Assembly (NCBI GenBank): GCA_036897485.1
Contig: JAYMTF010000084.1
Location: 1 to 57,502, forward strand
Length of the DNA: 57,502 nt
Reading direction: 5' to 3'
From: Pelargonium nanum
Lineage: Eukaryota > Streptophyta > Magnoliopsida > Geraniales > Geraniaceae
The position numbers and the translations under genes were made by a program. The notes beneath the pieces were generated by a model. That model was not told where the DNA came from. It did no database searches and saw only the letters and a program-made list of their open reading frames with translations. Positions 20,831 through 33,668 of this stretch are shown piece after piece (within the stretch, counting starts at the first letter, position 1; each line of letters opens with the position of its first letter).

Positions 20831-21740
20831 GTTTATTTGTGATGATACATGAAAATACATAAACTCATTGAAAAATCGTGATGCGTGTACTTCGACATCC
20901 ACATAAAATGAACATACACAAGCCTAAGTATGAAAAGGTGGACAATCAATCTCAGACATACGTCAACGTGACGTGAGACATATGAGTGCACCTTGTTTGA
21001 TACCCCCACCCGCATCTAACTCGCGTGACCACACAAAGTTCTACCATGCCAAAATAGTAGGTACAAGTGTTCCAACAATCATGTAGATGTTTGACTAGTA
21101 TGCGTGCGCTTGGCTGACAGATCGACTACCTAGGACACGCTACCATAAGTTTAACCTTAAGAATTCATGGGTGGAGGTGGCATCGCCATGACATCATCAC
21201 GATGACGTCACTATCATCCAATGAGGATAAAGAATGACATCATCACCCACTGTGGGTATAAATACCACCCTCCCTCCTTAGATGAAGAATGAATTAGATC
21301 TTTCTACTCTTAATCTCTACAATACATTTGTTGTGCTCTGATTCCCTAGAAGAGATTCATACTCTCATGTCCAAAGTGATTTTTTACTGCACAAACACTT
21401 GTTTTCACGTAACGCGTGTGTCATTCCACTCAAGTTCTAGGTTGTGAGAATTAGAACCCTAGGTCTTCGTGAGTGTAGGATTTATCAAGAGAAACAATTT
21501 GTTGAATAGACCTAGCTAGTTCGATCAAGTGCATCAATTTGATTCAGTTATCAATAACGATTCTAAGACTAGTTGATATTCTTCATTCGTTTTTCGTTCT
21601 CCAAGATGTGTATCATCCTTAAAAATGTTTCACCAAGTTTTGTGAGCTTAATTTCATTCAAGTCATCCATACACGTACATGAGAATACAATTTTAGCGTG
21701 TTTACTTTGACCCGAGTCAAAGTAGGTGCATCACTTTGTT
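20831..21740 (+). mobile_element. LTR-like segment with an orphan as-1/CCAAT/TATA promoter
   Basis: Read directly: TGACATCA at 21189-21196, palindromic TGACGTCA at 21203-21210, CCAAT at 21218-21222, a second TGACATCA at 21235-21242, the palindrome CCCACTGTGGG at 21246-21256, and TATAAATA at 21257-21264. No gene starts downstream before SPPA1, 1.3 kb away. This compact arrangement resembles U3 promoters of plant LTR retrotransposons and related retroelements, so a solo LTR or LTR fragment is likely. I found no flanking target duplication and no primer-binding site. Confidence 0.45.
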
Positions 21741-21854
21741 TTTTCAAGTTTTGTGTTTATTTTTTGTTACTGCACTACACACACATAGAAAAAGAGTAGT
21801 TTGTAAAGGTCATATGCAATTACCCATATTTTATTCACTTTTGTTAGAATGTTG

Positions 21855-21970
21855 TGGGGTAGCTCTCTCCTTTTAACCTAAACCCCATCCCACCCGACGC
21901 AATGAGATTTGAACTCACGACCTCCTACGTGTAGATGTGTGTCTTGACCATTGCATCACCCCCTAGGGGG
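21855..21970 (-). mobile_element. Second tRNA-derived SINE-like fragment
   Basis: On the minus strand, GATGCAATGGTCAAGAC (about 21957-21941, box-A-like) is followed by GAGTTCAAATC (21915-21905, box-B-like) and a GC-rich part. A tRNA head without tRNA tail; a short SINE copy or fragment. Confidence 0.5.
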
Positions 21971-22426
21971 CATGCAATATGGTTGAGAAAGTTAAATTAT
22001 AAATTATTATTAAATATGAAAAATAAAAATAACGAACTCCACCGGAAACAAAAACCGACATAATAGAGGATAAGAAGGAAAATATTTTAATACTCACTTC
22101 GTCTCAAAATGAGTGTCATTATTTTTAGGGTTAAATGATTTTATCTTATTTACACTGACACGTTTTTCAGGTTTAGCCAATTTATTTGAGCCATGGTAAA
22201 TGTCATATACAATAACCCAATAGTAGTGACGTAGTTGGCTACACAGACTACATGAGTGAGAATAACGTTTGCGTTTTATCCCTGCTCAACAAATTCATGG
22301 AAAGAGGAAGTGATAAAACGGCTTAAAACTATCAACCGCGAGTTTACGGGCCCGCTCAAGAACCCCATTGTTTGGAGTTTGGAACGAAAAAATGTCATAC
22401 ATTAAACAGATCCTGTACACAAAACT
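21971..22426. other. Distal SPPA1 upstream region with a Stowaway-like fragment
   Basis: No gene seen. At about 22090-22130 the phrase tactcacttcgtctcaaaatgagtgtc matches one end of a Stowaway-type MITE like those at 32725 and 48856, but no partner end was found. Confidence 0.4.
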
Positions 22427-22459
22427 GACACGTGGGCATCCGATAACATGATGACGTGG
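22427..22459 (+). promoter_or_regulatory. G-box pair in the SPPA1 promoter
   Basis: A perfect G-box (GACACGTGGGC, core CACGTG at 22429-22434) and a second ACGT element (TGACGTGG, 22452-22459) lie 110-145 nt before the SPPA1 ATG. G-boxes bind bZIP and bHLH factors and are frequent in light-regulated promoters; SPPA in Arabidopsis is described as light-induced. Position is seen; regulation is inferred. Confidence 0.5.
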
Positions 22460-22570
22460 ACAAAAGTTCACCATGTCATCTCCTTCTTCGTTCTCAAACA
22501 GACACAGAGCAGACCAGAGCAGTCTCAATACACTGAGACTGAGAGCGTAACAATCGAGAGTCGCTCCACA

Positions 22571-25500
22571 ATGTCCAAGCTCCATCTTCTTCACATCCAC
22601 AGCTTCCATGTCCTTTCCCTCTCTCGCCGCTCCTTCTCCGCCAACAAATTCCTCTTCCGAGCCCCTACTCTGTTCAACCCTCACTCCAATTCCATCTCCG
22701 TCTCTGCGCCCAGGAACTTCTCGGTTCGCGCTTTCGACGACTCTCCGCCCGGAGACGACGGCGGCCAGAAAATCAATCCAGTGGTGGCCAAAACCGATTC
22801 CGTCCGAAATGAGGATTTTCCGAACGGAGAGTTCGAGTTCAAGGAGAGGAGTCTGTGGACGAGTTTCGTGGTGAAGCTTCGCATGCTTTTTGCCTTCCCC
22901 TGGGAGCGCGTCCGCAAGGGAAGCGTCTTGACTATGAAATTCCGCGGCCAGGTTGCTTCTCTTTCTCCGGTTTTGTGATTCAATTTGAGATTTTATATGT
23001 ATGGACGATGCATACATACATCATTTATTTTAGCGGTTTATGTTTATCTAGTTCTTGTGACAACTGAATCTTTTCATTTGTTGATATGGATGTGATCAGT
23101 GTGGCATTTGTTGATGTGCTTTGCTTCTACGTACCAAATTGATAGCTAAATTTGTCATTTGCGAGTGTGCATTTGGTTTAGTAGCTAAATTTGTGATTTG
23201 CTAGTGCTCATTTGGTTTGGTAGAAAGAAGCAAACCAAAAGTTTATATATATGGAGAGAGAAAACAAGGAATTTAGGCCTGTCTTTTCTTGACCGTAGCC
23301 AAGACACAATAGAATATTCATTGGGACGGGTATGGGTGCAAATTTATGAGGTGGCATGGCTGAGTCTCAAGTCTCAACCACTTAAAATTTGGCTGAGATT
23401 CTTTTTTCTCTTATATATATACACACACACACGAGAGCAAGGAGTCTTAGCCAAGCTATTAGTGGCTGAGACTCAGTTAAGACACTAAATAAATAAATTC
23501 GGGCTGGCGCTCCACACACACAAGGCGGGTATGACTGTTGATTCATGAGGTGACATCACCTTATTGGCATGGATGAGTCTCAACTGCTACGAATTTGGCT
23601 GAAATTCTTGTTTCTCTATATGTGGAGAGAGAAGAATCCTTGTTAAGCAGTTAATGACTGAGTCTCAGCCAAGTCTACGAGAGTTTGACCATTAACTCTC
23701 ATACCCAACTCAATGAATTTGTGGGCGTAGAGCGCCTGTTAGAATCCATTTCTTTTAACTATTGCTTGAGTCTCAACCATCAAAAGACTGACCGAGACTC
23801 CTTGCTCTCTGTATATATCTCGATTATGTCACACCTGAACTAACTTGAAGAGTCATGTATCAATCTCGTATGGTTTATATTTCTCTGGGTTCTTATGACA
23901 GTTGAATCTGTCATTGGTTGACATGCTTTTGCCCAATATGACATTTTTTTGACGTGGTCTGCTTCTTCAACCAAATTGATAGCCCTGTTATTTGTTAATG
24001 TGCATATGTTTCGGTTCAATCCATTTGAAAAATGTATCTTATGTGATAACCAAGTTTTGGTTATGGTTTTGATTTACTGTGGTGCTAACTATTTCCAAAA
24101 ATTATTTTTTACTATTTTTTTTTTGTTTCGTTTCAGATATCTGATCAGCTGGCAAATCGTTTCTCCTCAGGGCTATCTCTACCCAAAATTTGTGAGAATT
24201 TTATAAAAGCTGCATATGACCCTCGTATCTCGGGTATATATCTTCATATTGAACCTTTGAACTGTGGATGGGGTAAAGTTGAAGAAATTCGAAGACATAT
24301 ATTGGATTTTAAGAAATCAGGTATTGTCATAAGCCCCATACAAGTATTGCTTAGAACTTGGATGTTCATGCTCTGACAACCAGTCATTTGTGTAACATTT
24401 GCAAATGCATGAATTCCTGTGTCCTCTGGCTGCATAAGATAATCATATCTTTGCCGGGCTTGTTTCTGTGCATTCGTTTGAAGTGCTGTCACTATTGCTC
24501 TTATGATTCTATGTCATATGCTATTTGCAATGTTTTCCAATGCTTTTGCATAAAAATAACATGAAAAATTCAGCTAGACTGTCAAGTATGGCAAACATTC
24601 CAACTATGTTTATTATATATATATATATATATATATTGTTGTGTTCCATGTACTATTTATTAAGTATTTGATATTATATATATATATATATATATATTGT
24701 TGCTCATGCTATCAGTTTCATTTTAGTCTTGTTCCTTCAATTTCCTAGATCCAAACAGAGCACAAATTTAAAAGTAGGAAGCACCTTAGAAGTGTCGTTC
24801 TGTCCTCTCTTCACTATGGGGGCATTCATGTATAGTGGAGTAAATGACTCATTTATTTTTAACTTGTTTATTTTTTGTGTTGCATCTGCCAAATTGTTTC
24901 TACCTGAGATTTTACATATGAGGACCATTGATTTTGATATTCTTATCAAACTTGTAGGTAAATTTATTGTGGCCTACGTCCCTGTATGTGGAGAGAAAGA
25001 GTATTACTTAGCCTGTGCTTGTGAAGGGATATATGCTCCACCAAGTGCTTATTTTTCATTAACTGGTCTGACTGTTCAATCATCATTCCTTGGAGGTAAG
25101 CTATTTTCCATGTAAAACAGAATAAATTAGGAGAATAAGGTTCTGATAACTTTTAATGCCATTATGCCAATTGAGATTATGCAACTGTTTCTGGTTATGG
25201 TGGGAGAATACCTTCAGTTTTTTTGAGGTGATTACATTAGGTTATCATAAACCATAGTAGAAACTTCCATTGTCCTATATTGTGAGAATAGACCCGCATC
25301 CATTTTGTTCCTTTCTTAGAAAACCTACTCAAAATATAGCCGATCTTTCCTGGAAATATATAATTTTGAAGCTTTATTGCTTATGTATGATACTTTCAAG
25401 AGGTGTACCAGTCTTTCGTTTAACCTCTTATAAAGTGTGAGCTAGTTGCAGAAGGCCTTTGATAGTCTCTGGTGTGGTGCTGAGGATATTGAATTTGCTG

Positions 25501-28500
25501 TTATGTGCATAATGAGAGGCTCGTAGGAGGATGTGTAGGCTATTTCAATGCAATTTGTATTAAAAATATCTGCCTGTTTATCCTTATCTGGGAAAAGTAA
25601 TTTCTGTGCTATACAGATGACATCAATTGGGTGGTTCGATCAATTTGTTTTTCAGGTGTTTTTGAGAAAGTAGGGATTGAACCGCAAGTGCAAAGGATAG
25701 GCAAGTATAAGAGTGCAGGTGATCAACTTACGCGTAAAACTATGTCTGAAGAAAACTGTGAGATGCTGACTGCGTTGCTGGATAACATTTATGGGAATTG
25801 GTTGGAGAAAGTTTCTTCAATAAAAGGTGTTGTGTTTTCTTATCATCTCTCTTGATCTTTAAAATTAAAATAAATTCATGGGAAGCTGGCTGGATAAAGT
25901 TTCATTTTTGAAAATTGTCTGTCTTGAACTTAAATTTTTATATTGAGTTCACAGGTTTTTGCAATTTTTTATACAGGAAAGGAAAAAGAAGACATTCAGA
26001 AGTTTATTGATGAAGGAATTTACCAAATAGAAAGGCTGAAAGAGGAGGGTTGGATCACGGATATTAAATATGATGATGAGGTACAGAACACTGTACCTAA
26101 CTTTTAGGGATATTGGGATCTAACAAGTGCATGAATGAATCCTCTCTCTCTCTCTCATGCAATCGTTCAATATAATTTGGAAATATTTTCTGATATCTGG
26201 AAGTAAGACGATGCAGATGTTGCCAGTGCTTTATGTTCATTGAATTGTTCTAGTTTAAGCTTTGTTTCTTTACGAGCATGATTTATCTTGGTACCATCTA
26301 AGCTTTGATCTAATCATTACATACTACATTTCACACACACGCACACACACGCACAAAAAAAAAACTATCAGTTATACTTAAATGGATATTCCACATCAAC
26401 TATCAATTGTTATTTGATAATCAATTAAAACTAGTATTCTGTTAATATTTGCTGAATTATCCCACATTGAAAGCCCCCGGTCGTACACATGTATAGCTCA
26501 TCATAAAAAAAGAAGGTGAAGTGAGCCTTGCACATTAGAGAGGGTATTGAAATATAAAGGTCGTAATTGATGGTAGATGAAAAGCTAAAGAAAAAGAGGT
26601 GATGTGAGGCTCACAAGTTCTACATTGACGGGAATGGAAAAATAAAGCTTCATCTATGAGTAAAAGCTGAATCCAACTTATTAGGTTGACAATTCAGAAT
26701 GGAAGCTCAAGGTCTTATATGTAGCACAATATGAATATTGCAAAATTCCCAATATTCTTAGAGTTTGTTATAGCAACTTAAATTTAGTTGCATCAAGTCA
26801 TCGTGGGTACTAGTAAAATCCATTATTTACAATTATTTTTAATGAGCATAAGAAGTTCAACAAGATAGATGTACAGAATAGAGGGATTATTTGATTCATG
26901 AGGGATGTTTGTGCTGATAGTGGCTGTATTTATATATTTTTTAAATACAACGATAAATGTTCTTATAGAATTTCAGTAATATTTTCAGGTTATCGCAATG
27001 CTAAAGGAGAGACTTGGAATAGAAAAGGACAAAAAACTTCCTACGGTTGATTACAGGTAGTTCACTTCTAAGTGTAGCTCCATCATGGTTTTCTTCCATG
27101 GGAACTGCATTTCGATCTCTATCATGGAGAATTAAAACTAGTATGATTTGATTCAATAAATTGATTTTTATAAAAAAAGTGCAGTTACAACTCTACAAAT
27201 TTCATAATATATTTTAATTAACTTGGTCAATTTAGAGTCAGTGATAAATGCTCTTGTTCATACCTAAATCTTGGTTATGGTACACTTTTGCCTTGCATAG
27301 TCTATAACTTACATCAGGCATTGGTTCATAGTTTTTATTCATGATATAGCAATTAAAAAGCTCTCCATTTGCATTAAAAAAAAAGCTCTCCATTTCAGTC
27401 TCATTTATCAATTTAATAATGGTCATATTCACATACTCTTTTCCACATGAGAACATAAGTTCATAAAACTTACCAGAATACTGTTTCATGCTATATACAG
27501 GAAATATTCCAGAGTTAAGAAATGGACTCTTGGTTTCTCAGGTGGTGGGGACTTGATAGCTGTAATTAGAGCCTCTGGTAGCATTAGTCGTGTACGGGGT
27601 CCATTAGGTGGATCTGGATCAAGTATCATCGGGGAACAACTAATTGAGAAGATTCGTAGTGTTAGAGGTAAGCTTAATCAAAGAAGTTGATTGGGCTTTA
27701 TATTGCCTGTTCTTTTTTGTTAATTTGTTTAGACCTATTCTAATTCTTCCTTTTTAATTTCAAGCTTTGACTTCATACATGAAGTATGAATACTTAGATC
27801 TTATCCTTTGAGTTAGTGAATTATATATGGTTGAATAATGGACTTGCCATTTGAATTTCAGGTATGTGGTAGTTGAATGGTATGTAGCCGTACCATGTTA
27901 TCTATTGTTCTTATTGGTTTGTCATACAACCTTTTAAGATAAAAAAAATATTATGAAAAATACCAGAAAAGAAAAAGTAAACATTTATTATTTTTATTTG
28001 TGAAATTTCAATGACATATACCTTCTGTGTCTGTCTGTGTCTCTTCTTCCATTCTATTTATCTATGATTGATAAATTTGTATAACCTTCATCAAACTTCT
28101 CCTGTTGGATCCCAAATACTAGCATTTTACTATATTTTTAATCTCGATCATTTTATCTTTGGGTACCTTTTTTTCAGAATCCAAAAAATACAAGGCTGCT
28201 ATTATTCGAATTGATAGCCCTGGAGGTGATGCTCTTGCTTCTGATTTGTAAGTTCTGCTGTATTTGCTTTAATTATGAAATAAGATTGATTAATGAAATA
28301 AATATTGATTGATATTTGGAGTAGGAAGTTTGGAGCAATTGTTTTCTCATCTTTGAATAAAGTTGCTACTATCACATTGTATGTATAAATTAAGGAGATG
28401 GTTTTAGTATTTATTGATGTTATCCTCTTTTTCTTTTTCTCGTCTTCTAAAAAGTCGGTCTGGATTGAAAAAAAAACTTCCCAAGTATTTGATGCCTGTT

Positions 28501-31500
28501 TCATATATTAATGTTGGCAGAGATGGAAATAAGTAACTAGTTTTATTAACAAGAAAAAAAAAATGTAAGTTAATTGTAGCACCCTCAACGAGTAGCAATG
28601 TTTTCCAAGTTTTGCAATGGACATGTTGAAATGTCGCCTTCTGTATGTAGCAGGGTAGTTGGGTTTATGGTTGGGTAAAGCAAGGTTCAACTTTGCTTAG
28701 TCTTTTACATCTTGCTTTACATTAGCAGTAACTATATGCATATATGGGGGCAGTCAGCCTCCTGATTGGGACAGGTTAAAGGTATGTTTGTCTTTATCTG
28801 TGTTGTTATCACACAAAAATGAATAAATGAAAAAGGTCTAGTTTAGAACTTAAGAGAATAAGGGAATATTCAGTCCCCAGATTTTGTTGACAGTGTATTT
28901 CAGTACAATATTGGGGGTCTCTGGGGTGATTTTGTTCATTTGGTGCTAACTCACCAAAGTCTCCATGTCTTCTTCTGCCTCACAATACACAAATGATATT
29001 GGTGCTAATCTTAAAGAGTAGACTATTGTTTAAGTTTGGGAGTATGGGACTAACCATATCCAATGATAGCTAAAGTGTCTATACATTACAAATCATTTTA
29101 ATTAATGAGCAAGAGCAATCTTACTTCAATCAAATATTCAAACTGCGTCTAGAAAATGATTCTATATGGTAAACTGATACTTAGAAAAGCCAGATATAGA
29201 GCTAGTTCACACAAGGAGCAGCAAAGGTGGAGAAACTTTTCTATGTCTTTTAAAGTCTTAAAACATTGGGGAGCAGGGATCGGCTGGGCATGTTTCTGCA
29301 ATATACTGGCATCCTGCTTGTTGTACAAAATTTACCGAACATCTGAATAGTATGGTGTTGTTATTATACACATACCTTTATTCTTCCTAAACATTTGAAT
29401 GGTCTAATGCTTACATTTGTATGAACAATCAAATCATACCAGTTAGTGGTGGGCTCATGACCTTTCAGTGCAAACTTTAGTGGTCTAACTTTTGAAATCA
29501 GTTTTTTATCAGCCTTTAGTATGAAGTACATGTTCTTTTATTAGAGATGACAAAGATAAACATTTGTAAAAAGACAGCTAAAATGAGGGTTTGTTACAGC
29601 AAAAGAGGGTCAATGATTGTCATTAGTATGAATGAGGGGCAAGGGTTCTTTGTTTAAAATTTAAAATTTTGGCCACATGGCAAAAATGAATAACAGAACA
29701 AAGTTAATTTTTCTTGTGTGTCAATGCTTTGAATTCTTGTGCCTATTTATGTGACAAGAACTTTCCTAGTTTATGTCTTCATTAAGTTTTATGGTGGTTC
29801 ACTGTTTTTCTAGTGATGACAAATGAAAAATCTGAAACATTTTCCCTTTTATTAGGCATATTCTTCTTTATTGTGATGGGTGTCATATTCAGTAGTTCTT
29901 TTGCTTATTTAAGGAGTAACAGAAGTACGGAGTGGACTGGAAAAAAGGAAAGAAGAAAAAAAGGAAATGTGATGCTATTGTGAACTGAACTACTCTTGGT
30001 GTTTCTGTATTCAGGATGTGGAGGGAAATCAAACTTTTGGCTGCTTCAAAACCAGTCATTGCATCAATGTCTGATGTGGCAGCAAGTGGAGGATACTACA
30101 TGGCAATGGCAGCGAACGCAATTGTCGCAGAAAGTCTAACTCTCACTGGTTCAATCGGAGTTGTTACAGGTGAAACCCTGTTTGTAATTGGGAAACAATG
30201 AGTACGAAGTCAGAAGACTGACAGAGTAAACTAAACTAAAAGGGGTCACACAATTAAAAACTACCTAAGCTAGCAGTCTCCCTAACATTAAGATTTAAAC
30301 TCAGGTGTGGACATGTCATTTCAGTCTTTTCTTTCATTATTTTTTCTTCACAAAGGCTAATTGTGAATTAGAACAAATCCAATATCAAGCAATTAAATTA
30401 AAGATGGGGGAAATGTAACTGGTCGACTCTATAGATTCCCGTGGGAGGGTAAATTTGTAGGCGAAATGATATATTGATTGGGAATTTTCTTCGATCCTTT
30501 TTTCTATTCACTCGGTTAAGTACGGATTCCCTTCATTCATCTAAATTCATCCATCCTCCCACCCGCCCAACCAAATGGACTTTTGGGATCGAAGAAAAGG
30601 ATAACAATATAATGATTTCATGGTTCTTTTTTTAGCTTAACTGTTAATATATCTAAATCTTTCAATTGAAGGAAAGTTCAACCTGGAAAAACTTTATGAA
30701 AAGATTGGGTTCAGTAAAGAGATCATATCACGGGGAAAATATGCGGAGCTCACTGCAGCTGAACAACGACCTTTCAGGTGAAATTTTTGTCGCACCAGTT
30801 TTTGTGCATAGACATGTCCATGTCCATGTCCAATTGAACATATTACTGCCTCCTTTCCATTTTATTGCTTTGTATTTCTGTTTGCGATTTTCTGTAGTGT
30901 TTCCAACTTTAAATAGTTAATGAGTTATAACAATTTGAAACTTATAGAAAATTATCCTTTCTATCACTTAGAATATTAGCCATTGTAAACTAGTTTAAAT
31001 TATTGAGTATATGATAATTTTAGAAATTAATAGCATTTAATACATAGGAATGCATATCATATTAGGGATGAACTACTGATTGCGGCTTTTGGTACAGCCT
31101 ATCTTTTTTCCTGTGCTCCTGCAACTGAGTTAACAAACCGAACTTATGTTTTCAGACCAGAGGAAGCTGAACTCTTTGCTAAGTCTGCACGGCATGCTTA
31201 TGAGCAATTCCGTAACAAGGCAGCTTTATCAAGATCAATGACTGTAAGTCATTTTTTATATGTTTTACTCGTGTATCCAGTTCATAGCTTTTGCTTTCTT
31301 TTTCTCCTTGGAAAAAATAAAAAAGAAAATTCATGCCCAGTTATTCTACTACAGGAAGATAAGATGGAGGAGGTTGCACAGGGGAGAGTTTGGACCGGTA
31401 AAGATGCAGCTTCACGAGGTTTGGTTGATGCTATTGGTGGGCTTTCTCGGGCTATTGCTATAGCCAAACAGAAGGCTAATATACCCCAAGAAAACGAGGT

Positions 31501-33668
31501 TTGTTATGTTTCCTTCTCGCGATACTCATGAATCTCTAGAAATATACATGTTTGTTGTTTCTCCTATAACTCCTAGGTACTTGAGTTTCTTTTAACTTGT
31601 GCTCCAAGTAATCCGTATTTGAGTATACTAGTCCTAGTTTGGATGAGGGGAGGACAGCGCCCCCATGGTATTGATCAATTAAGTATTCATAACACTTGTG
31701 ATGATGGCGAGATTGAGGATCAAACTTTTCCTTACAACTCTTTCATACACTGAGTGATTTCAACTAGAAAAGGAAATGTTCCATAAAAATCATGTTCAAC
31801 TAGTTGAAAGCATTAGGTGACCCCTCTCAGGTTGGATGTTAACTTCACTCCAACTCAAAAGCTTAACTTGTTAGGTGGAAAGACCCAACTAGCATATCAA
31901 ATAGTGACAAACTTCACATACCTTCAATGTGGAATTCCTTAGCATTCTCCCTCATGTGCAAGGAGTAAGAGAACCGGGTTTGCACGTGGACCAAGATGGG
32001 AGGTAAGACTAACGAGTCAACATGGCCAACTAAACCAGCTCTGATATCATGTTAAACTTAACTCCAACCCAAAAGCTTAAGATGTTAGGTGGATGGCCAA
32101 ACCGGTGACAAACTTTCTTTCAATGTGGGATTCCTTATCAGGCAGTAAGGGGCATCACTGAGATGTCAAGTACCCATATATCATTTGACAACCATTCAAC
32201 AACCAGTAGCACAAGATTGGTTATCCTTCTGGGCCTTGCTTACAGAAATTTAGTTAGATATTGTTCTCTAAATTTAGTTAGATTTTGTTCTCTAGCCATG
32301 AGCTAGAAGGCCACCACTTCATTAAAGTTCAACAAACTCCTTACATCCTTGACATCCAGTCTCCCAGTAAATTGCCTGATGATATAGGACAAGTTTGGTG
32401 ACCTGTCAACAATGAGTGCTATTGTGAGCTACAGTAAAAACGCAGGTTTTTAGATTTGAGTATCAGAAGGGATGAGGGTTTGCCATGACTGAAGGTTATA
32501 AGTAGAAATTAAATAATCTGAATAGAGGAATGATCGCTTAAACTTCAGAACAGTGGGAAGAATAGATAAAATACTAAGAAATATGAGAGAATGAGAGATA
32601 AAGCTCAAGGTACTTGTGATCAAACCAAATACTTACAAGTACAACATTTTGATAAGCTAAGGTAAGGACCTTTTCCTATCAGTAGTAGGAGTCCTAGCAA
32701 AGCCTAAGCATAACTACAATATTATTCCCTCCGTCCCAAAATGAATGCCCTGTTTTTCTTGCATTTGCCTTAAAATGAGTGTCCTCTTTTCTTTTTAGTA
32801 AGTTAGTTATGCATGAATTACCAATAGTATTCCTATAATAAGTTTGTTAGTATCCTTCGAGCATGATGCAACACATGACCATGGGTATACAAGAAAAAAT
32901 GTATGACAATAAAAACTTCTTAATTTTTCTCAAAAAGGAAACTAAAACACTCATTTTGGGACATAAGGAGACATAAGGAGTAACCAAAAAAAAAAAAAAA
33001 ACTTTTCCACAAGTCTTCCAGAAAATACCTGTTTTGCCACTGAAGGCAAAACCAACAGAAATGAAGGCTCTATCCCATTTCTGAATCACATGAGGAGCCA
33101 TAGATATTCCAAAAGTTCCCAATGATTCTCGACTGCAAGGGTTATACCTATGCCAATTGCCAACAAGATTTATGCAAGGAATTTATTAATTTATTGGTTG
33201 CTGCTACTTGTTCAGCCTCATTCTCTTGTTTCCCAGTGTTCTCCACTTTAGGCTGCTAATAAAGGCTACGTACGAAGAACTGAATAGTTTTGTGCTTCTT
33301 ATATCTGAATCAGACAATATTATAATTTGAAATTTTCACAAAAGAGTCTGAAAAAAGTATGATTTTAGGTCTATTGTTAAGTTTCTTCTGTACAATAATC
33401 TTTCGTGACTGCATTTACTTTTTTTGAACTGTACCTGCAGGTTACGCTTGTTGAGCTCTCAAAACCATCTACAACACTGCCTGAGTTGTTAAGTAACGTC
33501 GGGAATGCTATGGTTGGAGTTAACAGATTGCAGGAACTGCTGCAAGAGATGACAAGTTCGGATGGAGTCCAAGCTCGGATGGATGGTATCTTATTCCAAA
33601 GGCTGGAGGGAGCCGCGTTTTCCAATCCCGTCCTCTCTTTGATAAAAGACTACCTTAGTTCCTTCTGA
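22571..33668 (+). CDS. SPPA1: Chloroplast signal peptide peptidase / protease IV SPPA1 (S49 family)
   Basis: Thirteen exons with GT-AG borders and consistent phase: 22571-22951, 24137-24320, 24958-25095, 25656-25826, 25977-26080, 26989-27056, 27501-27667, 28178-28247, 30015-30169, 30672-30777, 31156-31243, 31355-31498 and 33441-33668. They give 667 aa, close to the roughly 680 aa of Arabidopsis SPPA1. The first about 50 residues (Ser/Arg-rich, few acids) are a plausible chloroplast transit peptide. The protein has the tandem S49 fold: the N-terminal half carries the general-base lysine in GKYKSAGDQ (K253), the C-terminal half the nucleophile in [12 protein letters not shown] (S452), preceded by [14 protein letters not shown]. 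In the family the enzyme is a thylakoid-associated serine protease with a Lys/Ser dyad that degrades cleaved signal peptides and other membrane proteins. Intron 12 (1.9 kb) holds a TRIM and a Stowaway MITE, and intron 1 a repeat cluster. No defect is seen. Confidence 0.95.
23270..23830. repeat. Repeat cluster in SPPA1 intron 1 (ctgagactc family)
   Basis: At least three imperfect units contain the phrases ggctgagactcag, gagtctcaac and tttggctgaga, with microsatellite bits (atatatac, acacac). Part of it (caatgaatttgtgggcgtagagcgcc, about 23711-23736) matches a repeat in a TGH intron (48600-48790). A dispersed element family of unknown class. Confidence 0.6.
24611..24699. repeat. Duplicated (AT)n microsatellite in SPPA1 intron 2
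   Basis: Two TA/AT runs (24611-24637 and 24671-24699), each ending ...atatattgttg, about 35 bp apart; a microsatellite with its flank has been duplicated. Confidence 0.8.
31837..32140 (-). mobile_element. Diverged TRIM (miniature LTR retrotransposon) in SPPA1 intron 12
   Basis: Two direct repeats, 31837-31944 (108 bp) and 32050-32140 (91 bp), both start TGTTAA and end in CA, and share accatt-free landmarks such as actccaac, aaaagctta, gttaggtgga, gacaaactt and caatgtgg. Read on the minus strand, the PBS TGATATCAGAGC follows the 5' LTR directly (32049-32038), one mismatch from the initiator-Met tRNA site TGGTATCAGAGC. A purine tract (gagggagaa) precedes the other LTR. No protein is encoded. 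No 5-bp target duplication remains, consistent with age. Confidence 0.75.
32725..32980. mobile_element. Stowaway-type MITE in SPPA1 intron 12
   Basis: A 256-bp element between TA dinucleotides (32723-32724 and 32981-32982). The left end ttccctccgtcccaaaatga and the right end, whose reverse complement is ctccttatgtctccttatgt then cccaaaatgagtg, are the Tc1/mariner-derived Stowaway ends; the right end has a 10-bp local duplication (acataaggag twice). No coding capacity. Confidence 0.8.

Noticed and set aside
22295-23017. 240-codon minus-strand frame across SPPA1 exon 1
   Set aside because: Shadow of the GC-rich first exon of SPPA1, which has clear homology and splice continuity.
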